Of a stretch of DNA of 49,602 bases, positions 16,786 to 25,964 are shown piece after piece; positions within the stretch are counted from its first letter, which is position 1; the number at the start of each line of letters is the position of its first letter. The DNA is from BHER01 sp051652245. Lineage in GTDB: Bacteria; Bacillota_I; Bacilli_A; Culicoidibacterales; Culicoidibacteraceae. Where the stretch lies: positions 1 to 49,602 of the forward strand of contig JBOFTV010000014.1 in assembly GCA_051652245.1 (NCBI GenBank), in the 5' to 3' direction. A program made the translations under genes and the position numbers. The notes under the pieces were generated by a model that was given only the letters and a program-made list of their open reading frames with translations, was not told the origin of the DNA and did not search any database.

Positions 16786-18093
16786 CTAATCAATTGTAGC
16801 CAAAAAGGCTTCTAAGCTAGCTAGCGCTCGATCTGCGTAGGCCTGCTTTCTTTCCTTTTTCTTTGTATAAATAGCTAAATCAGGGAGTACACCAAAATTA
16901 GCATTCATCGGTTGAAAATTTTTAGCTTCTGCGTGAGAAATATAATATGCCTGTGAACCAATCATTGTTTCCCTTGGAAAAATAATTTCGGGCTTTCCTT
17001 CAATATATTTTATCATATTCAATCCCGCTACTAGTCCACTTGCCGCGCTTTCAACGTAACCTTCTACACCCGTTATTTGACCGGCAAAAAACAAATCATC
17101 CCGCATTTTTGTTTGATATGTTTGCTTAAGCAATTTGGGCGCATTCAAAAATGTGTTACGATGCATGACACCATAACGGATTATTTCACAATTTTCCAGT
17201 CCTGGAACAAGTTGCAATACGCGTTTTTGTTCAGTCCACTTTAAGTGAGTTTGGAATCCAACAACATTATAGAGCGTTGCGGAAACATTATCTTGTCGCA
17301 GTTGAACAATCGCATGTGCCCGCTGTTCTGTAATTGGATGCCTTAATCCTACTGGTTTAAGTGGTCCAAATAATAATGTTTGCTCGCCTCTTTTTGCCAT
17401 AACTTCCACCGGCATACATCCTTCAAAATAAATTTCTTCTTCAAATGATTTAAGAGGAACCACTTCCGCATTTATCAAAGCATCGTAAAAAACAGCATAT
17501 TCTGCTTTATCCATTGGACAATTAATGTAATCAGCATCACCTTTATCATATCTCGATTTATAGTATGCCTTTGAAAAATCGATGCTCTCTTTATCAATTA
17601 TTGGCGCTGCGGCATCATAAAAGTACAAGTATTGCTCACCACAAAATGTCTGGATACTCTCCGCTAAACTTTTTTCTGTTAGTGGTCCTGTTGCAATAAT
17701 TGTTGGCCCCTCTGGAATTTTATCCAATTTATCGTAGATAACAGTAATATTTGGATGATTAGTTATCTTTGTTGTTATTCCCCCTGAAAATAAATCTCGA
17801 TCTACAGCCAAAGCACTTCCGGCTGGAACACTATGTTGATCTGCCACTGAGATGATAATTGAATCAAGTTTTCTCATTTCGGCTTTTAACAAGCCCACCC
17901 CACTAACTAATTGATTTGATCTCAATGAATTACTACAGACAAGCTCCGCAAAATTATTTGTCTGGTGGGCTTCTGTTTTGTACTTTGGTCTCATCTCATA
18001 GAGTTCAACTTTTAGACCTGCATTGGCTAGCTGCCACGCTGCCTCACTCCCTGCAAGTCCAGCACCAATTACTTTAACTGTTATTTGTTTCAT
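16786..18093 (-). CDS. trmFO: TrmFO, folate-dependent tRNA m5U54 methyltransferase
   Basis: A 435-residue flavoprotein that methylates U54 in the tRNA TΨC loop using methylene-tetrahydrofolate and FADH2, the Gram-positive alternative to TrmA. The FAD dinucleotide fold is seen in VKVIGAGLAGSEAAWQLA. Family blocks include FAELVCSNSLRSN, MPVEVMAKRGEQTLLFGPL, the ITGVEGYVESAASGL motif and ANFGVLPDL. It lies between topA (12 bp upstream) and xer, the same order as in B. subtilis. Confidence 0.98.
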   Translation of the reverse strand: MKQITVKVIGAGLAGSEAAWQLANAGLKVELYEMRPKYKTEAHQTNNFAELVCSNSLRSNQLVSGVGLLKAEMRKLDSIIISVADQHSVPAGSALAVDRDLFSGGITTKITNHPNITVIYDKLDKIPEGPTIIATGPLTEKSLAESIQTFCGEQYLYFYDAAAPIIDKESIDFSKAYYKSRYDKGDADYINCPMDKAEYAVFYDALINAEVVPLKSFEEEIYFEGCMPVEVMAKRGEQTLLFGPLKPVGLRHPITEQRAHAIVQLRQDNVSATLYNVVGFQTHLKWTEQKRVLQLVPGLENCEIIRYGVMHRNTFLNAPKLLKQTYQTKMRDDLFFAGQITGVEGYVESAASGLVAGLNMIKYIEGKPEIIFPRETMIGSQAYYISHAEAKNFQPMNANFGVLPDLAIYTKKKERKQAYADRALASLEAFLATID

Positions 18094-18104
18094 TTTGTAT
18101 ACTC

Positions 18105-20156
18105 CTATTCATTTTCGACATAATCACATGAACTGCATGCAATTTTCTTTCCTTTTTCGAGCAAAACACTTTGACATTTCGGACATTTCTTCTCTACTGG
18201 TCTATACCATGTAGCAAAATCACACGCTGGATAACCATTACAACCATAGAAAACTTTTCCTTTTCTTGTCTTTCGCTCAATGATTTTCCCCGTTTGGCAT
18301 TTTGGACAGTCAATATTTGTTTGGGTCACCTCTGCTTTTTCACTTGGAGCGATGTATTTACACGTTGGATATGTGCTACAACCAACAAACTCACCATAGC
18401 GGCTTCGCCTAACAACCAAGGGGTTCCCACACTCAGGGCAATTTTCGCCCGTTTGTTTCGCTTCCATTTTCTCCATATTTTCATATGCGGCATCAATTGT
18501 TGGTGCAAATTCATTATAAAATGCTCGTAAAAATTCAATTTCATCTAATTTCCCGTTTGCAATTAAATCGAGGTCAGATTCTACTTTTGCTGTATAGTCA
18601 ACGTTGATAATATTAACAAAATTTTCCGTTAATTTATCGCTTGTTAAAATTCCTTGCTCTGATGGAATAAAACGCTTTTGGTCCAGAGCAACATATCCAC
18701 GTTTTTGGATAGTATCGATTATGGTTGCATAAGTTGATGGTCTCCCAATACCTTGTTCTTCCAAAACCTTAACAAGTGTTGCTTCACTATATCTGGCGGG
18801 TGGTTGTGTGAAATGCTGAGATGACAAAAGTTCTACTGGTGTTATATATGACTGCTCAACGTATAGTGGTAGTTGTTGTGTTGTAACTTTTTCATATGCT
18901 TTATATATCTTCAAATATCCCTCAAAATTAATCATTTGTCCGGTGGCTTGAAATTGATATTCATTATTCAAAGCAATGACTTTTGTGTTATCTAGTTTTG
19001 CTTTTGCCATCAACGACGCAACTGTTCTTGTCCAGATTAGGGCATACAAATTGGCTTCATCTTTAGATAGATATTGTGCCATCTGTTCTGGTGTTTTCTC
19101 AACTGATGTTGGTCTAATTGCCTCATGAGCATCTTGTGTATTTTCTAATTTCTTATATTTAGGTTTAGTGCCAATGTACTTCTTCCCATATGATTTTTCA
19201 ATAAATGACATTGCATCTTCAATAAAATCTTCTGATAATCTCACTGAATCTGACCTCATATACGTTATCAGCCCTACTGTTTCCGTTCCAATTTTTAGTC
19301 CCTCATACAATTTCTGCGCCACTGACATTGTCTTTTTAGCAGAAAACCCTAATTTGTTAGCTGCTTCCTGTTGTAATCTCGCCGTAATAAATGGCTGTTT
19401 TGGTGCTCTTATTGTCTGCTTCTTCTCAATTTTATCAATAAGATATTCGTCTTCTTTAATTGCTCCCAAAACTTTATTAACATCTCCCTGCTTTTTAAGC
19501 TCTAATTTCTTCCCCTTGAATTTTGTTAATTTAAATTCAACTTTTTGTTCTGCTGAAAGGAGATGATTGACAATCATTTCCCAATATTCTTCTGGAATAA
19601 ACTTTTCAATTTCACGTTCACGTTCAACAATTAATTTTAATGCGACTGATTGTACTCGCCCAGCACTTTTACTTTGAATTTTTGATTGTAATAATTTACT
19701 TAAGCGAAAACCAATAATTCGATCAAGAATCCTTCGCGCTTCCTGTGAGTGAACCAAATCCATATCAATTTTACGTGGTTTTTGAAAGGCTTCTTGCACA
19801 GCCTTTTTTGTTATTTCATTAAATACGACTCTTTCTACTTGCGTTGGATCTAATTCTAATATCTCAGCAAGATGCCAACTTATTGCTTCCCCTTCTCGAT
19901 CCGGATCGGTTGCAAGGTAAACAATATCAGCATTTTTAGCAGCCTTTTTTAGGTCACGTACCACTTTAGCTTTTCCGGTAATTGTTTTGTATGACGCTTC
20001 AAAATTATTTTCCACATCAACACCAAGACCATACTGTCCTGTGGTCGCAAGGTCTCTAATGTGACCTACTGATGATGTAACCGTAAATGTTTTATCTAAA
20101 TAACTTTCAATTGTTTTTGATTTTGCAGGTGATTCGACAATAACTAATTGTTTCAA
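18105..20156 (-). CDS. topA: DNA topoisomerase I
   Basis: A 683-residue type IA topoisomerase that relaxes negative supercoils. The TOPRIM domain includes IVESPAKSKTIE and DPDREGE (84-90). The catalytic tyrosine is Y299 in GLITYMRSDS. The C-terminus has three zinc-ribbon units: CPECGNP...CSTYPTC, CPKCQTG...CNGYPAC, and a shorter CPKCQ...CSSC. It starts at TTG, 8 nt after a strong AGGAGG; no in-frame ATG is nearby. An extended -10 promoter lies just upstream, so topA may be transcribed independently of dprA. Confidence 0.98.
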   Translation of the reverse strand: MKQLVIVESPAKSKTIESYLDKTFTVTSSVGHIRDLATTGQYGLGVDVENNFEASYKTITGKAKVVRDLKKAAKNADIVYLATDPDREGEAISWHLAEILELDPTQVERVVFNEITKKAVQEAFQKPRKIDMDLVHSQEARRILDRIIGFRLSKLLQSKIQSKSAGRVQSVALKLIVEREREIEKFIPEEYWEMIVNHLLSAEQKVEFKLTKFKGKKLELKKQGDVNKVLGAIKEDEYLIDKIEKKQTIRAPKQPFITARLQQEAANKLGFSAKKTMSVAQKLYEGLKIGTETVGLITYMRSDSVRLSEDFIEDAMSFIEKSYGKKYIGTKPKYKKLENTQDAHEAIRPTSVEKTPEQMAQYLSKDEANLYALIWTRTVASLMAKAKLDNTKVIALNNEYQFQATGQMINFEGYLKIYKAYEKVTTQQLPLYVEQSYITPVELLSSQHFTQPPARYSEATLVKVLEEQGIGRPSTYATIIDTIQKRGYVALDQKRFIPSEQGILTSDKLTENFVNIINVDYTAKVESDLDLIANGKLDEIEFLRAFYNEFAPTIDAAYENMEKMEAKQTGENCPECGNPLVVRRSRYGEFVGCSTYPTCKYIAPSEKAEVTQTNIDCPKCQTGKIIERKTRKGKVFYGCNGYPACDFATWYRPVEKKCPKCQSVLLEKGKKIACSSCDYVENE

Positions 20157-20191
20157 TTCAACGTCCTCCTAATTGATTCTCTTTAGCTTTA

Positions 20192-20200
20192 ATTATATCA
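20192..20200 (-). promoter_or_regulatory. Extended -10 promoter of topA
   Basis: On the minus strand, TGATATAAT fits TGnTATAAT, with the -10 at 20192-20197, about 36 bp before the TTG start. The -35 is poor (GTCATC at 17 bp). Confidence 0.6.
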
Positions 20201-20251
20201 TAGTTTTTTACAAAGATGACTAATTAGGTGAACTTCTTAAATAATGTAATT

Positions 20252-21097
20252 TTACACTTCTGCTTCCTCACTATTTTCAAAGGTATATTCGGCCAAGACT
20301 TCTTCCACACTTAATAATAATTTTGCCCCCTCTTGTACAAGTGAATTTGATCCATAATACGACGTATCAAAACTATTACCCCCAACTATAAATACTTCTC
20401 TATTCTCTGAAAGTGCTAATTCGGCTGTAATAAGTGACCCACTTTTTGCTTTGGCTTCAATGATTATTACCGCCTTGCATAATCCTGATATTATTCTATT
20501 ACGTGCAACAAATTGCCATTTTTTAACACCAATATGTGGTGGATATTCTGTTATAACCAAACCTTGTTCTCTTATTTTATCATATAACCCCTTATTTTCT
20601 GCGGGATAAAGGTAATCAAAGCCAAAACCCAACACGGCAATTGTTCCTATTTTATATTCTAATGCTAGATGATGCGCATAGCCATCAATCCCTTTAGCCA
20701 GACCACTAACAATCACGATTTCCTCATCTGCTTCCTGATAAAGCTGTGAAATTATATTATTTGTTGCTGTCAACGATTCTTTTTTTGGTTCGCGGCTACC
20801 TACCATCGCTATTTTTTTGTTGTAGTTTAATAAATCAATATTTCCTTTACAATATAAGACTAGTGGTGGGTCATAACTTTCAAGTAATAACTTGGGATAC
20901 CTTTTATCAAAAATCGTGATGCAGTGAATATCCTTTTTAATTCTCGCCATTTTCCCATCTGGAATTATACCGATTAACAACCCCTCTAATCTAACCATTT
21001 CACCTTTTTTAAACAAATACATGATTTGTCTTCTCATTGGATAATTAAAATATTGATAGTAGTCTCCGATTAATAATTTCCCACTCAATTTTTCCAT
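20252..21097 (-). CDS. dprA: DNA processing protein DprA
   Basis: A 281-residue DprA (Smf). It protects incoming single-stranded DNA during natural transformation and loads RecA. The Rossmann-like core is visible: MVGSREPKKESL, VSGLAKGIDGYAHHLAL, RNRIISGLCKAVIIIEA and KSGSLITAELALSENREVF. A TTG at 21115 is open, but the ATG at 21097 has GAGAGGAG 8 nt upstream and is preferred. Its place before topA is conserved in Bacillota. Competence cannot be concluded from this gene alone, as it is widely retained in bacteria that do not transform. Confidence 0.95.
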   Translation of the reverse strand: MEKLSGKLLIGDYYQYFNYPMRRQIMYLFKKGEMVRLEGLLIGIIPDGKMARIKKDIHCITIFDKRYPKLLLESYDPPLVLYCKGNIDLLNYNKKIAMVGSREPKKESLTATNNIISQLYQEADEEIVIVSGLAKGIDGYAHHLALEYKIGTIAVLGFGFDYLYPAENKGLYDKIREQGLVITEYPPHIGVKKWQFVARNRIISGLCKAVIIIEAKAKSGSLITAELALSENREVFIVGGNSFDTSYYGSNSLVQEGAKLLLSVEEVLAEYTFENSEEAEV

Positions 21098-21189
21098 TGC
21101 CTTTTCTCCTCTCAATTTTCGGGATACCTAATATTTACGCTTTTATCAAGTATCTTCCTCATATCTTCTTTCGAAACTTTTTGAATGTT

Positions 21190-21218
21190 TTTACTTTTTT
21201 CTTGAAATTATGTATAAT
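21190..21218 (+). promoter_or_regulatory. Promoter of plsY
   Basis: TTTACT (21190-21195) and TATAAT (21213-21218) are 17 bp apart on the plus strand, 43 bp before the plsY ATG. Confidence 0.65.
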
Positions 21219-21260
21219 GTTTAAGTATCCGTTAAATTAAAGATTATTTTGGAGGTCATT

Positions 21261-21893
21261 ATGCAATTATTTTTATTTATTTTTTTCGTTAGTTTGGCTT
21301 ATATTTACGGCTCATTAAATAATGGGATTATCATTGGAAAATATTTCCATGGTGTCGATGTTCGTGATTATGGTTCAAAAGGTGCCGGTTCTACCAATAC
21401 TCTAAGAACATTAGGCAAGAAAACAGCTCTGGCAGTCTTTGTTCTTGATCTTTCCAAACCAATTATTCCGGTACTTCTAGCACGCCTTTTTGTTCCTCAG
21501 GGATTTGATATTGCGAGTGCTTATGGTTGGATTTGCCTTGGTGCTGTAGTTGGTCAATGTTACCCGCTCTTTTTTGGTTTTAAAGGTGGAAAAGGTGCTG
21601 CAACAACTCTAGGTACAATGATTATTTTGTTCCCTCCCGTTGTTATCAGTGCTGCAACTATTTTTTTCACCCTCCTATTTGTCAAAAAAATGGTCTCCCT
21701 ATCAACGATTGTAGCAATAAGTGCCACGTTGGTTCCCGTTTATATGTTCTACCCGATCTACTTTATCCCTTTCTTAGTAATTACAATACTAATTTTTTGG
21801 CGTCATCGCGAGAATGTCAAACGATTAATTAGTGGCACAGAGCGGAAATTATCAGACAAAAAAGAAATACTAAAAAATGAGCCTCCAAAATAA
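21261..21893 (+). CDS. plsY: Glycerol-3-phosphate acyltransferase PlsY
   Basis: A 210-residue integral membrane acyltransferase that makes lysophosphatidic acid from acyl phosphate and glycerol-3-phosphate, the first step of phospholipid synthesis. The signatures are GSKGAGSTNTLRTLGKK, then GHCFP-like VVGQCYPLFFGFKGGKGAAT, in which the usual His is Gln, and WRHRENVKRLISGTE. About five membrane segments are present. The ATG at 21261 follows GGAGG with good spacing; a TTG at 21249 is an alternative. It is monocistronic on the plus strand and converges on nth through a shared terminator. Confidence 0.95.
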   Translation: MQLFLFIFFVSLAYIYGSLNNGIIIGKYFHGVDVRDYGSKGAGSTNTLRTLGKKTALAVFVLDLSKPIIPVLLARLFVPQGFDIASAYGWICLGAVVGQCYPLFFGFKGGKGAATTLGTMIILFPPVVISAATIFFTLLFVKKMVSLSTIVAISATLVPVYMFYPIYFIPFLVITILIFWRHRENVKRLISGTERKLSDKKEILKNEPPK

Positions 21894-21906
21894 AGGCTCA
21901 TTTTTT
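21872..21906. terminator. Shared bidirectional terminator of plsY and nth
   Basis: AAAAAATGAGCCT pairs with AGGCTCATTTTTT around a 9-nt loop. The hairpin spans the plsY stop codon and reaches into the 3' end of nth, so it terminates both converging units. Confidence 0.9.
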
Positions 21907-22533
21907 TATCTCTTTATAGTACATACACTCTTTTTGAAAGACACAATCTTCACATTTAGGATTCCTTGCTATGCAAAAATAGCGACCAAAAAAAATCATT
22001 TGATGGTGTAATTTACTCCACTTTTCTCTTGGAAAGCGACGCTTTAATTTTTGCTCAATTTCATTTATTGAATCTTCTTGTTTCACAAGTCTTAATCGCT
22101 TGCTAATTCGTTCTACATGGGTATCAATTGCAAATCCTGGTTTTCCATAGCCAACGCTGATTACAACATTGGCAGTCTTTCTTCCAATCCCAGGAAGTGT
22201 AATTAATTTTTCAATGGTATCGGGAATGATACCATTAAATTGTGTTAGTACAATTGATGACATCATTTTTATATTTTTCGCTTTTCCGCGAAAAAGACCT
22301 ATTTTTCGTAAATCTTGCTCCAGTATTACTAAGTCGGCATTAGCGTAGTCGGCTAGTGTTTGATACTTATTAAATAACGATGATGTCACAACATTAACTT
22401 GTTTATCCGTTGTTTGTGCTGATAGCATCACGGCTACAGTTAATTCTAAGATATTTTTATTGTTTAATTCGCATTCTGCATTAGGGTATAACTTTTCTAG
22501 CATTTCGATAACATAATTTGTTTTATTAGTCAT
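21898..22533 (-). CDS. nth: Endonuclease III
   Basis: A 211-residue base-excision repair glycosylase/AP lyase that removes oxidised pyrimidines. The helix-hairpin-helix LPGIGRKTANVVIS contains the catalytic Lys, and the catalytic Asp is in FAIDTHVERISKRL. The C-terminal 4Fe-4S cluster ligands are CIARNPKCEDCVFQKEC, so the enzyme depends on Fe-S assembly. The ATG at 22533 overlaps the end of dnaD by 8 bp and has TAGGTG upstream; a GTG at 22542 is a weaker alternative. The dnaD-nth pair is conserved in Bacillota. Confidence 0.97.
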   Translation of the reverse strand: MTNKTNYVIEMLEKLYPNAECELNNKNILELTVAVMLSAQTTDKQVNVVTSSLFNKYQTLADYANADLVILEQDLRKIGLFRGKAKNIKMMSSIVLTQFNGIIPDTIEKLITLPGIGRKTANVVISVGYGKPGFAIDTHVERISKRLRLVKQEDSINEIEQKLKRRFPREKWSKLHHQMIFFGRYFCIARNPKCEDCVFQKECMYYKEIKK

Positions 22534-23209
22534 CTGCTTCACCTAACCCACTAACCCAGTCAAACTTCGTTACCGTTTTCTCTTCAGGTGAAAAGTTTTT
22601 ATCCCTAAACTCTAAATGCTTTTTGCTGCTAACACCATATTTTTTGTGCCCTGTACTTTGCCAATTATTAATGATTGCACTCATATATTTAAAATTCTTA
22701 ACACCCGCTAGCACTGTCTCTTTTAATGCCTGTTCAATCGTATTGATATCAATTTGTTCATCATAAATCCACGTTTGTAAACATTGAATTTCAATTGGAG
22801 AGAGCTGTCGTGAGAACTCTTTTTCAATCTGCACAACTAAATTTTTCAACGGATTTGACACTGATATTTCATCGACTTTTCCTTTAAAACAAATGTTGAT
22901 TAGTAGCGATAAATCATAAATCTCAATGATTTTTTCATCATTGCTGACTGTTTTTAGCTGGAGCATTTTCTTTTCAATTAGACTTGCAATTGCTTCTCTT
23001 ACCTGAACTAGCGTTAGTCCTGAAAGTTCCGATAGGTAGATGTGTGCTGGTGAAAAATTATTACTAGCAAGCTCCAACCACAAAAACTGGATAATTACAA
23101 GTTCTTCTGCTGATACTAAAAGTTGTCTCTGTTTTTCAAGTAAAATTCGAATAAAAAAGAGCGGTTCTTTTTTTAGAAAAGTGGAAATTATTTTTAATTC
23201 ACTCATCAT
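22526..23209 (-). CDS. dnaD: DnaD-family replication initiation protein
   Basis: A 227-residue DnaD-type protein that helps load the replicative helicase with DnaB and DnaI in Gram-positive bacteria. An N-terminal winged helix spans about 1-100 (ELSGLTLVQVREAIASLIEKK). The C-terminal DnaD domain spans about 130-185 (EFSRQLSPIEIQCLQTWIYD, then AVLAGVKNFKYMSAIINNW), followed by a basic tail. Two ATGs in tandem follow AAAGGA. It is co-transcribed with trmD upstream and nth downstream. Confidence 0.92.
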   Translation of the reverse strand: MMSELKIISTFLKKEPLFFIRILLEKQRQLLVSAEELVIIQFLWLELASNNFSPAHIYLSELSGLTLVQVREAIASLIEKKMLQLKTVSNDEKIIEIYDLSLLINICFKGKVDEISVSNPLKNLVVQIEKEFSRQLSPIEIQCLQTWIYDEQIDINTIEQALKETVLAGVKNFKYMSAIINNWQSTGHKKYGVSSKKHLEFRDKNFSPEEKTVTKFDWVSGLGEADD

Positions 23210-23226
23210 CTTAATCCTTTCTCGTC

Positions 23227-23916
23227 TTATTTATCTAGAAGATCAGGTCGCCTTTTTCGCGTGCGATCCATACTTTCTTGTTGACGCCATTTACTAATTC
23301 TTTCATGATGTCCGCTCGTTAAAACCTCAGGCACTTCCCAGCCATTAAAATTTTGCGGTCTTGTATAGTGTGGGTACTCAAGTAATCCATTTGCAAAGGA
23401 ATCGTCTTCATGGGATTGTTGTAAAATAACATCTGGTCGTAGCCTAACTGTAGCATCAATCATTGCCATTGAAGCAATTTCTCCACCCGTTAAAACGAAA
23501 TCACCTAGTGAGAGTTCACGTGTTACAAGATGTTCTCTAACACGCTCATCAAATCCTTCATAATGACCACAGATAAATACTAGATGTTCCTCCTTAGCAA
23601 GTTGAAGGGCTATCTCATGCGTAAATGGTTCTCCTTGAGGCGTTAGCATAATAATCGGTGGCGTGGTTTCCTTTTGTGCTAGAACATGCTCCAGTGCATC
23701 AAAAATTGGCTGTACCGTCAATACTAGACCTGCACCACCACCATAGGGATAGTCATCTACCTTTTTATGTGGATTTAACGAAAAGTCACGAAAATTATGC
23801 AATGATACCGAAAATTTACCATCTTCTTTTGCTCGACCTAAAATTGACGTATTGAGCACTTGTTCAAACATGCCAGGAAAGAGCGTCAATACATCAATAT
23901 GTAATTTTTTTTTCAT
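23227..23916 (-). CDS. trmD: tRNA (guanine37-N1)-methyltransferase TrmD
   Basis: A 229-residue SPOUT-class methyltransferase that makes m1G37 and thereby guards the reading frame. The trefoil-knot SAM site is seen in FICGHYEGFDERV and LGDFVLTGGEIASMAMIDA. The C-terminal domain contains HEDDSFANGLLEYPHYTRP and the ISKWRQQESMDRTRKRRPDLL tail. It starts 2 bp after the rimM stop. In most Bacillota rpsP and rplS flank rimM-trmD; neither is here. Confidence 0.98.
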   Translation of the reverse strand: MKKKLHIDVLTLFPGMFEQVLNTSILGRAKEDGKFSVSLHNFRDFSLNPHKKVDDYPYGGGAGLVLTVQPIFDALEHVLAQKETTPPIIMLTPQGEPFTHEIALQLAKEEHLVFICGHYEGFDERVREHLVTRELSLGDFVLTGGEIASMAMIDATVRLRPDVILQQSHEDDSFANGLLEYPHYTRPQNFNGWEVPEVLTSGHHERISKWRQQESMDRTRKRRPDLLDK

Positions 23917-23918
23917 CT

Positions 23919-24443
23919 TTATTCGTTCATTCCTTCCAGTAATTCAACGTATATTTTCTGTTGTTCAATTTCAATTCTTTTGACAAATTGTCCTGTAAAG
24001 GGCAATAGAATATCTTTTTTTCCTGGTCGTTTAATGTACCACAAATCATATGATTGCATGGGGATAATCTTATAAACTTTTCCAATAAGCTGTTCTCCCT
24101 CAAAAACATCACATGCTGTAATATCATCAAAATAATAGCCTTCGCCTTCCGTTAAATCACGAATAAGGTCCCTTGAGATACAAAGCTGGAATGATTTATA
24201 CTTTTCAACGTCAGCAATGTTTTCCATGCCTACAAATGTAAGTAAATCAAAGTTTTTGTGAACTCTGTATTTTGCAATAGTAACTGAAGTTATAATGTTT
24301 TTCTGCTTATCACGAATAAAAAGTTCGTTTCCAATCGTAAATCGTTCCTTTTTGAAATCACTATCTGAAAGGATTCTTACTTCACCTTTTAGTCCATGGG
24401 TATTGACAATATCACCAACGACAACATATTTTATCTTTTTCAT
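23919..24443 (-). CDS. rimM: Ribosome maturation factor RimM
   Basis: A 174-residue protein that assists assembly of the 30S head by binding S19. The N-terminal RimM barrel begins YVVVGDIVNTHGLKGEVRIL, and the C-terminal PRC barrel includes YYFDDITACDVF and KKDILLPFTGQFVKRI. The frame is open to 24503, but the ATG at 24443 has AAGGAG at good spacing and gives the family length. It is translationally close to trmD (2 bp). Confidence 0.95.
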   Translation of the reverse strand: MKKIKYVVVGDIVNTHGLKGEVRILSDSDFKKERFTIGNELFIRDKQKNIITSVTIAKYRVHKNFDLLTFVGMENIADVEKYKSFQLCISRDLIRDLTEGEGYYFDDITACDVFEGEQLIGKVYKIIPMQSYDLWYIKRPGKKDILLPFTGQFVKRIEIEQQKIYVELLEGMNE

Positions 24444-24486
24444 TATAATGCTCCTTATTTTTTTATTGTAATTACTAATATGACAA

Positions 24487-24508
24487 AAAGCATGGAAATC
24501 CATGCTTT
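24487..24508 (-). terminator. Intrinsic terminator of the alaS-mltG operon
   Basis: AAAGCATGGA and TCCATGCTTT form a 10-bp stem with a very tight loop, followed on the minus strand by TTT. It lies 11 bp after the mltG stop and before rimM, separating the two operons. Confidence 0.85.
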
Positions 24509-24518
24509 GCCTTTTTGT

Positions 24519-25646
24519 TTATCGGATGCAGGCCAAAAATTCTGCGCTATATGCATTATGCTGTCTGAAATCTTTAGCATAATATATTTTACCAAATTCA
24601 CCTTTTCCATCATCACAAACATCAGCTAGAAAATAATAATAATCATTTTTTGTTGGCGCTAAAGATGCTTCAATTACATCAAATCCTGGATTATTTATTG
24701 GGCCTTTTGGCAATCCTTCATGAGCATATGTGTTATAGGGTGAAGGATTATCTAATTGTTCTTGTGTATAATTTAATTCCTTCAGTCCCAATGAATAACC
24801 AACTGTGACATCACTTTGAAATTTCATGCCTTCTTCAATCCGATTATAGAAAACACCCGCTACCATTTTTTGATTTTCTGTATCACCAGAGAAGACCTCA
24901 CCTCTAACAACAGAGGCCATTGTAACAATCTCATACAAGCTTTTCCCTTGCTGTTTTAGTTTGTTTTCTAAGTTATTTTCACGATACTCTTTTTCAAACT
25001 GCTCTAACGCTTTTTCAATTAATACGGTGATTGGATCGTCCATTTTTAAATAATATGTGCCATTTCCTAAAAACCCTTCTAATCTATGTCGCATACCATC
25101 CTGTAATATTTCATCCGGTAAAAATGTGAACCTTTGCTTAAGCTTGGTAATATAGCCTATATCTTCAATTGTAGTCTCCATTGCCATTCGCTCATTTTCT
25201 GTGGTAGAATAAGCATCTAGTAGGCTATCAATATCAGAACCATCACTAATTGGAATTTGAAAATCATAGGCTGTTCGTCCTTGCTCAATGATGTCTAATA
25301 TTTCATCTAATGTCATTGATTTTTTGAATTCATATTTTCCGGGGGCTGCAATATAATCAATTTTACGCTGCTTTGCTCTTAATTGCAATGCTAGGCTCTT
25401 TTTAACAATACCCTTTTGGGCTAATTGATCTGCAATATTTCTGATTGTTTCTTTACTTTCAAATTCAAATAACTCAAATTCACTTGTCTTTGTTGTGTCT
25501 ACAGGCAAAATCATATAATTTTGATAAGCATATCCAATGCTTCCAAAAATTGCAACAATCAATGTTGTAATGATAATTAGTATTATAACAACTTTTTTTG
25601 TTCTTTTTTTCTTACGATTATTTTTTCGTGAAATATTTTTTTCCAT
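24519..25646 (-). CDS. mltG: Endolytic murein transglycosylase MltG
   Basis: A 375-residue YceG-like enzyme that cuts nascent glycan strands at the membrane. A basic cytoplasmic N-terminus (about 1-19) and one membrane segment (about 20-42) are followed by a LysM-like domain and the catalytic YceG domain with ASVVRGEVFSG, GVFYNRIEEGMKFQSDVTVGYSLG, YNTYAHEGLPKGPINNPG and EASLAPTKNDYYYFLAD. In most homologues the active-site motif reads ASIVEKE; here the first Glu is Arg and the second is kept. It is the last gene of the alaS operon, as in many Bacillota. Confidence 0.95.
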   Translation of the reverse strand: MEKNISRKNNRKKKRTKKVVIILIIITTLIVAIFGSIGYAYQNYMILPVDTTKTSEFELFEFESKETIRNIADQLAQKGIVKKSLALQLRAKQRKIDYIAAPGKYEFKKSMTLDEILDIIEQGRTAYDFQIPISDGSDIDSLLDAYSTTENERMAMETTIEDIGYITKLKQRFTFLPDEILQDGMRHRLEGFLGNGTYYLKMDDPITVLIEKALEQFEKEYRENNLENKLKQQGKSLYEIVTMASVVRGEVFSGDTENQKMVAGVFYNRIEEGMKFQSDVTVGYSLGLKELNYTQEQLDNPSPYNTYAHEGLPKGPINNPGFDVIEASLAPTKNDYYYFLADVCDDGKGEFGKIYYAKDFRQHNAYSAEFLACIR

Positions 25647-25668
25647 CGAGATCCACCTTTATTTATTT

Positions 25669-25941
25669 TTATGATTGTTGTTCGTCTTCGTCAAATTCTT
25701 CTAGGACCTGCTCAATTAATTCCCATTCTGCATCTGTTTCAATTGGCTTTAAAACGCCCTCATCCGTATCACTTTCTTCATAGCAAGCAGCTGATACTTC
25801 AACCTCATCTTCGTCTTCTTTACCGGGCATTGAATAAATAACATAGTTTTTATCAAATTCATCTGAATGAAATGTAAAAATTATCTCGCATAATGTTTCA
25901 TTCCCTTTTTCGTCTATTACTGTAAATGTTTTTTCTTCCAT
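25669..25941 (-). CDS. DUF1292 (YrzB-like) acidic protein
   Basis: A 90-residue, strongly acidic cytosolic protein. The DUF1292 pattern is seen in EKTFTVIDEKGNETLCEIIF followed by FDKNYVIYSM and ending EWELIEQVLEEF. The function is unknown in the family. It always sits with ireB and ruvX in this cluster, here 23 bp after ruvX and 22 bp before mltG. B. subtilis yrzB is the positional equivalent. Confidence 0.9.
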   Translation of the reverse strand: MEEKTFTVIDEKGNETLCEIIFTFHSDEFDKNYVIYSMPGKEDEDEVEVSAACYEESDTDEGVLKPIETDAEWELIEQVLEEFDEDEQQS

Positions 25942-25964
25942 TTTATTTTCCTCTTTTCTAATTT

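Noticed and set aside
23919..24443. Loss of rpsP and rplS around rimM-trmD taken as something unusual
   Set aside because: Operon splitting here is common in Bacillota; the genes are probably elsewhere.
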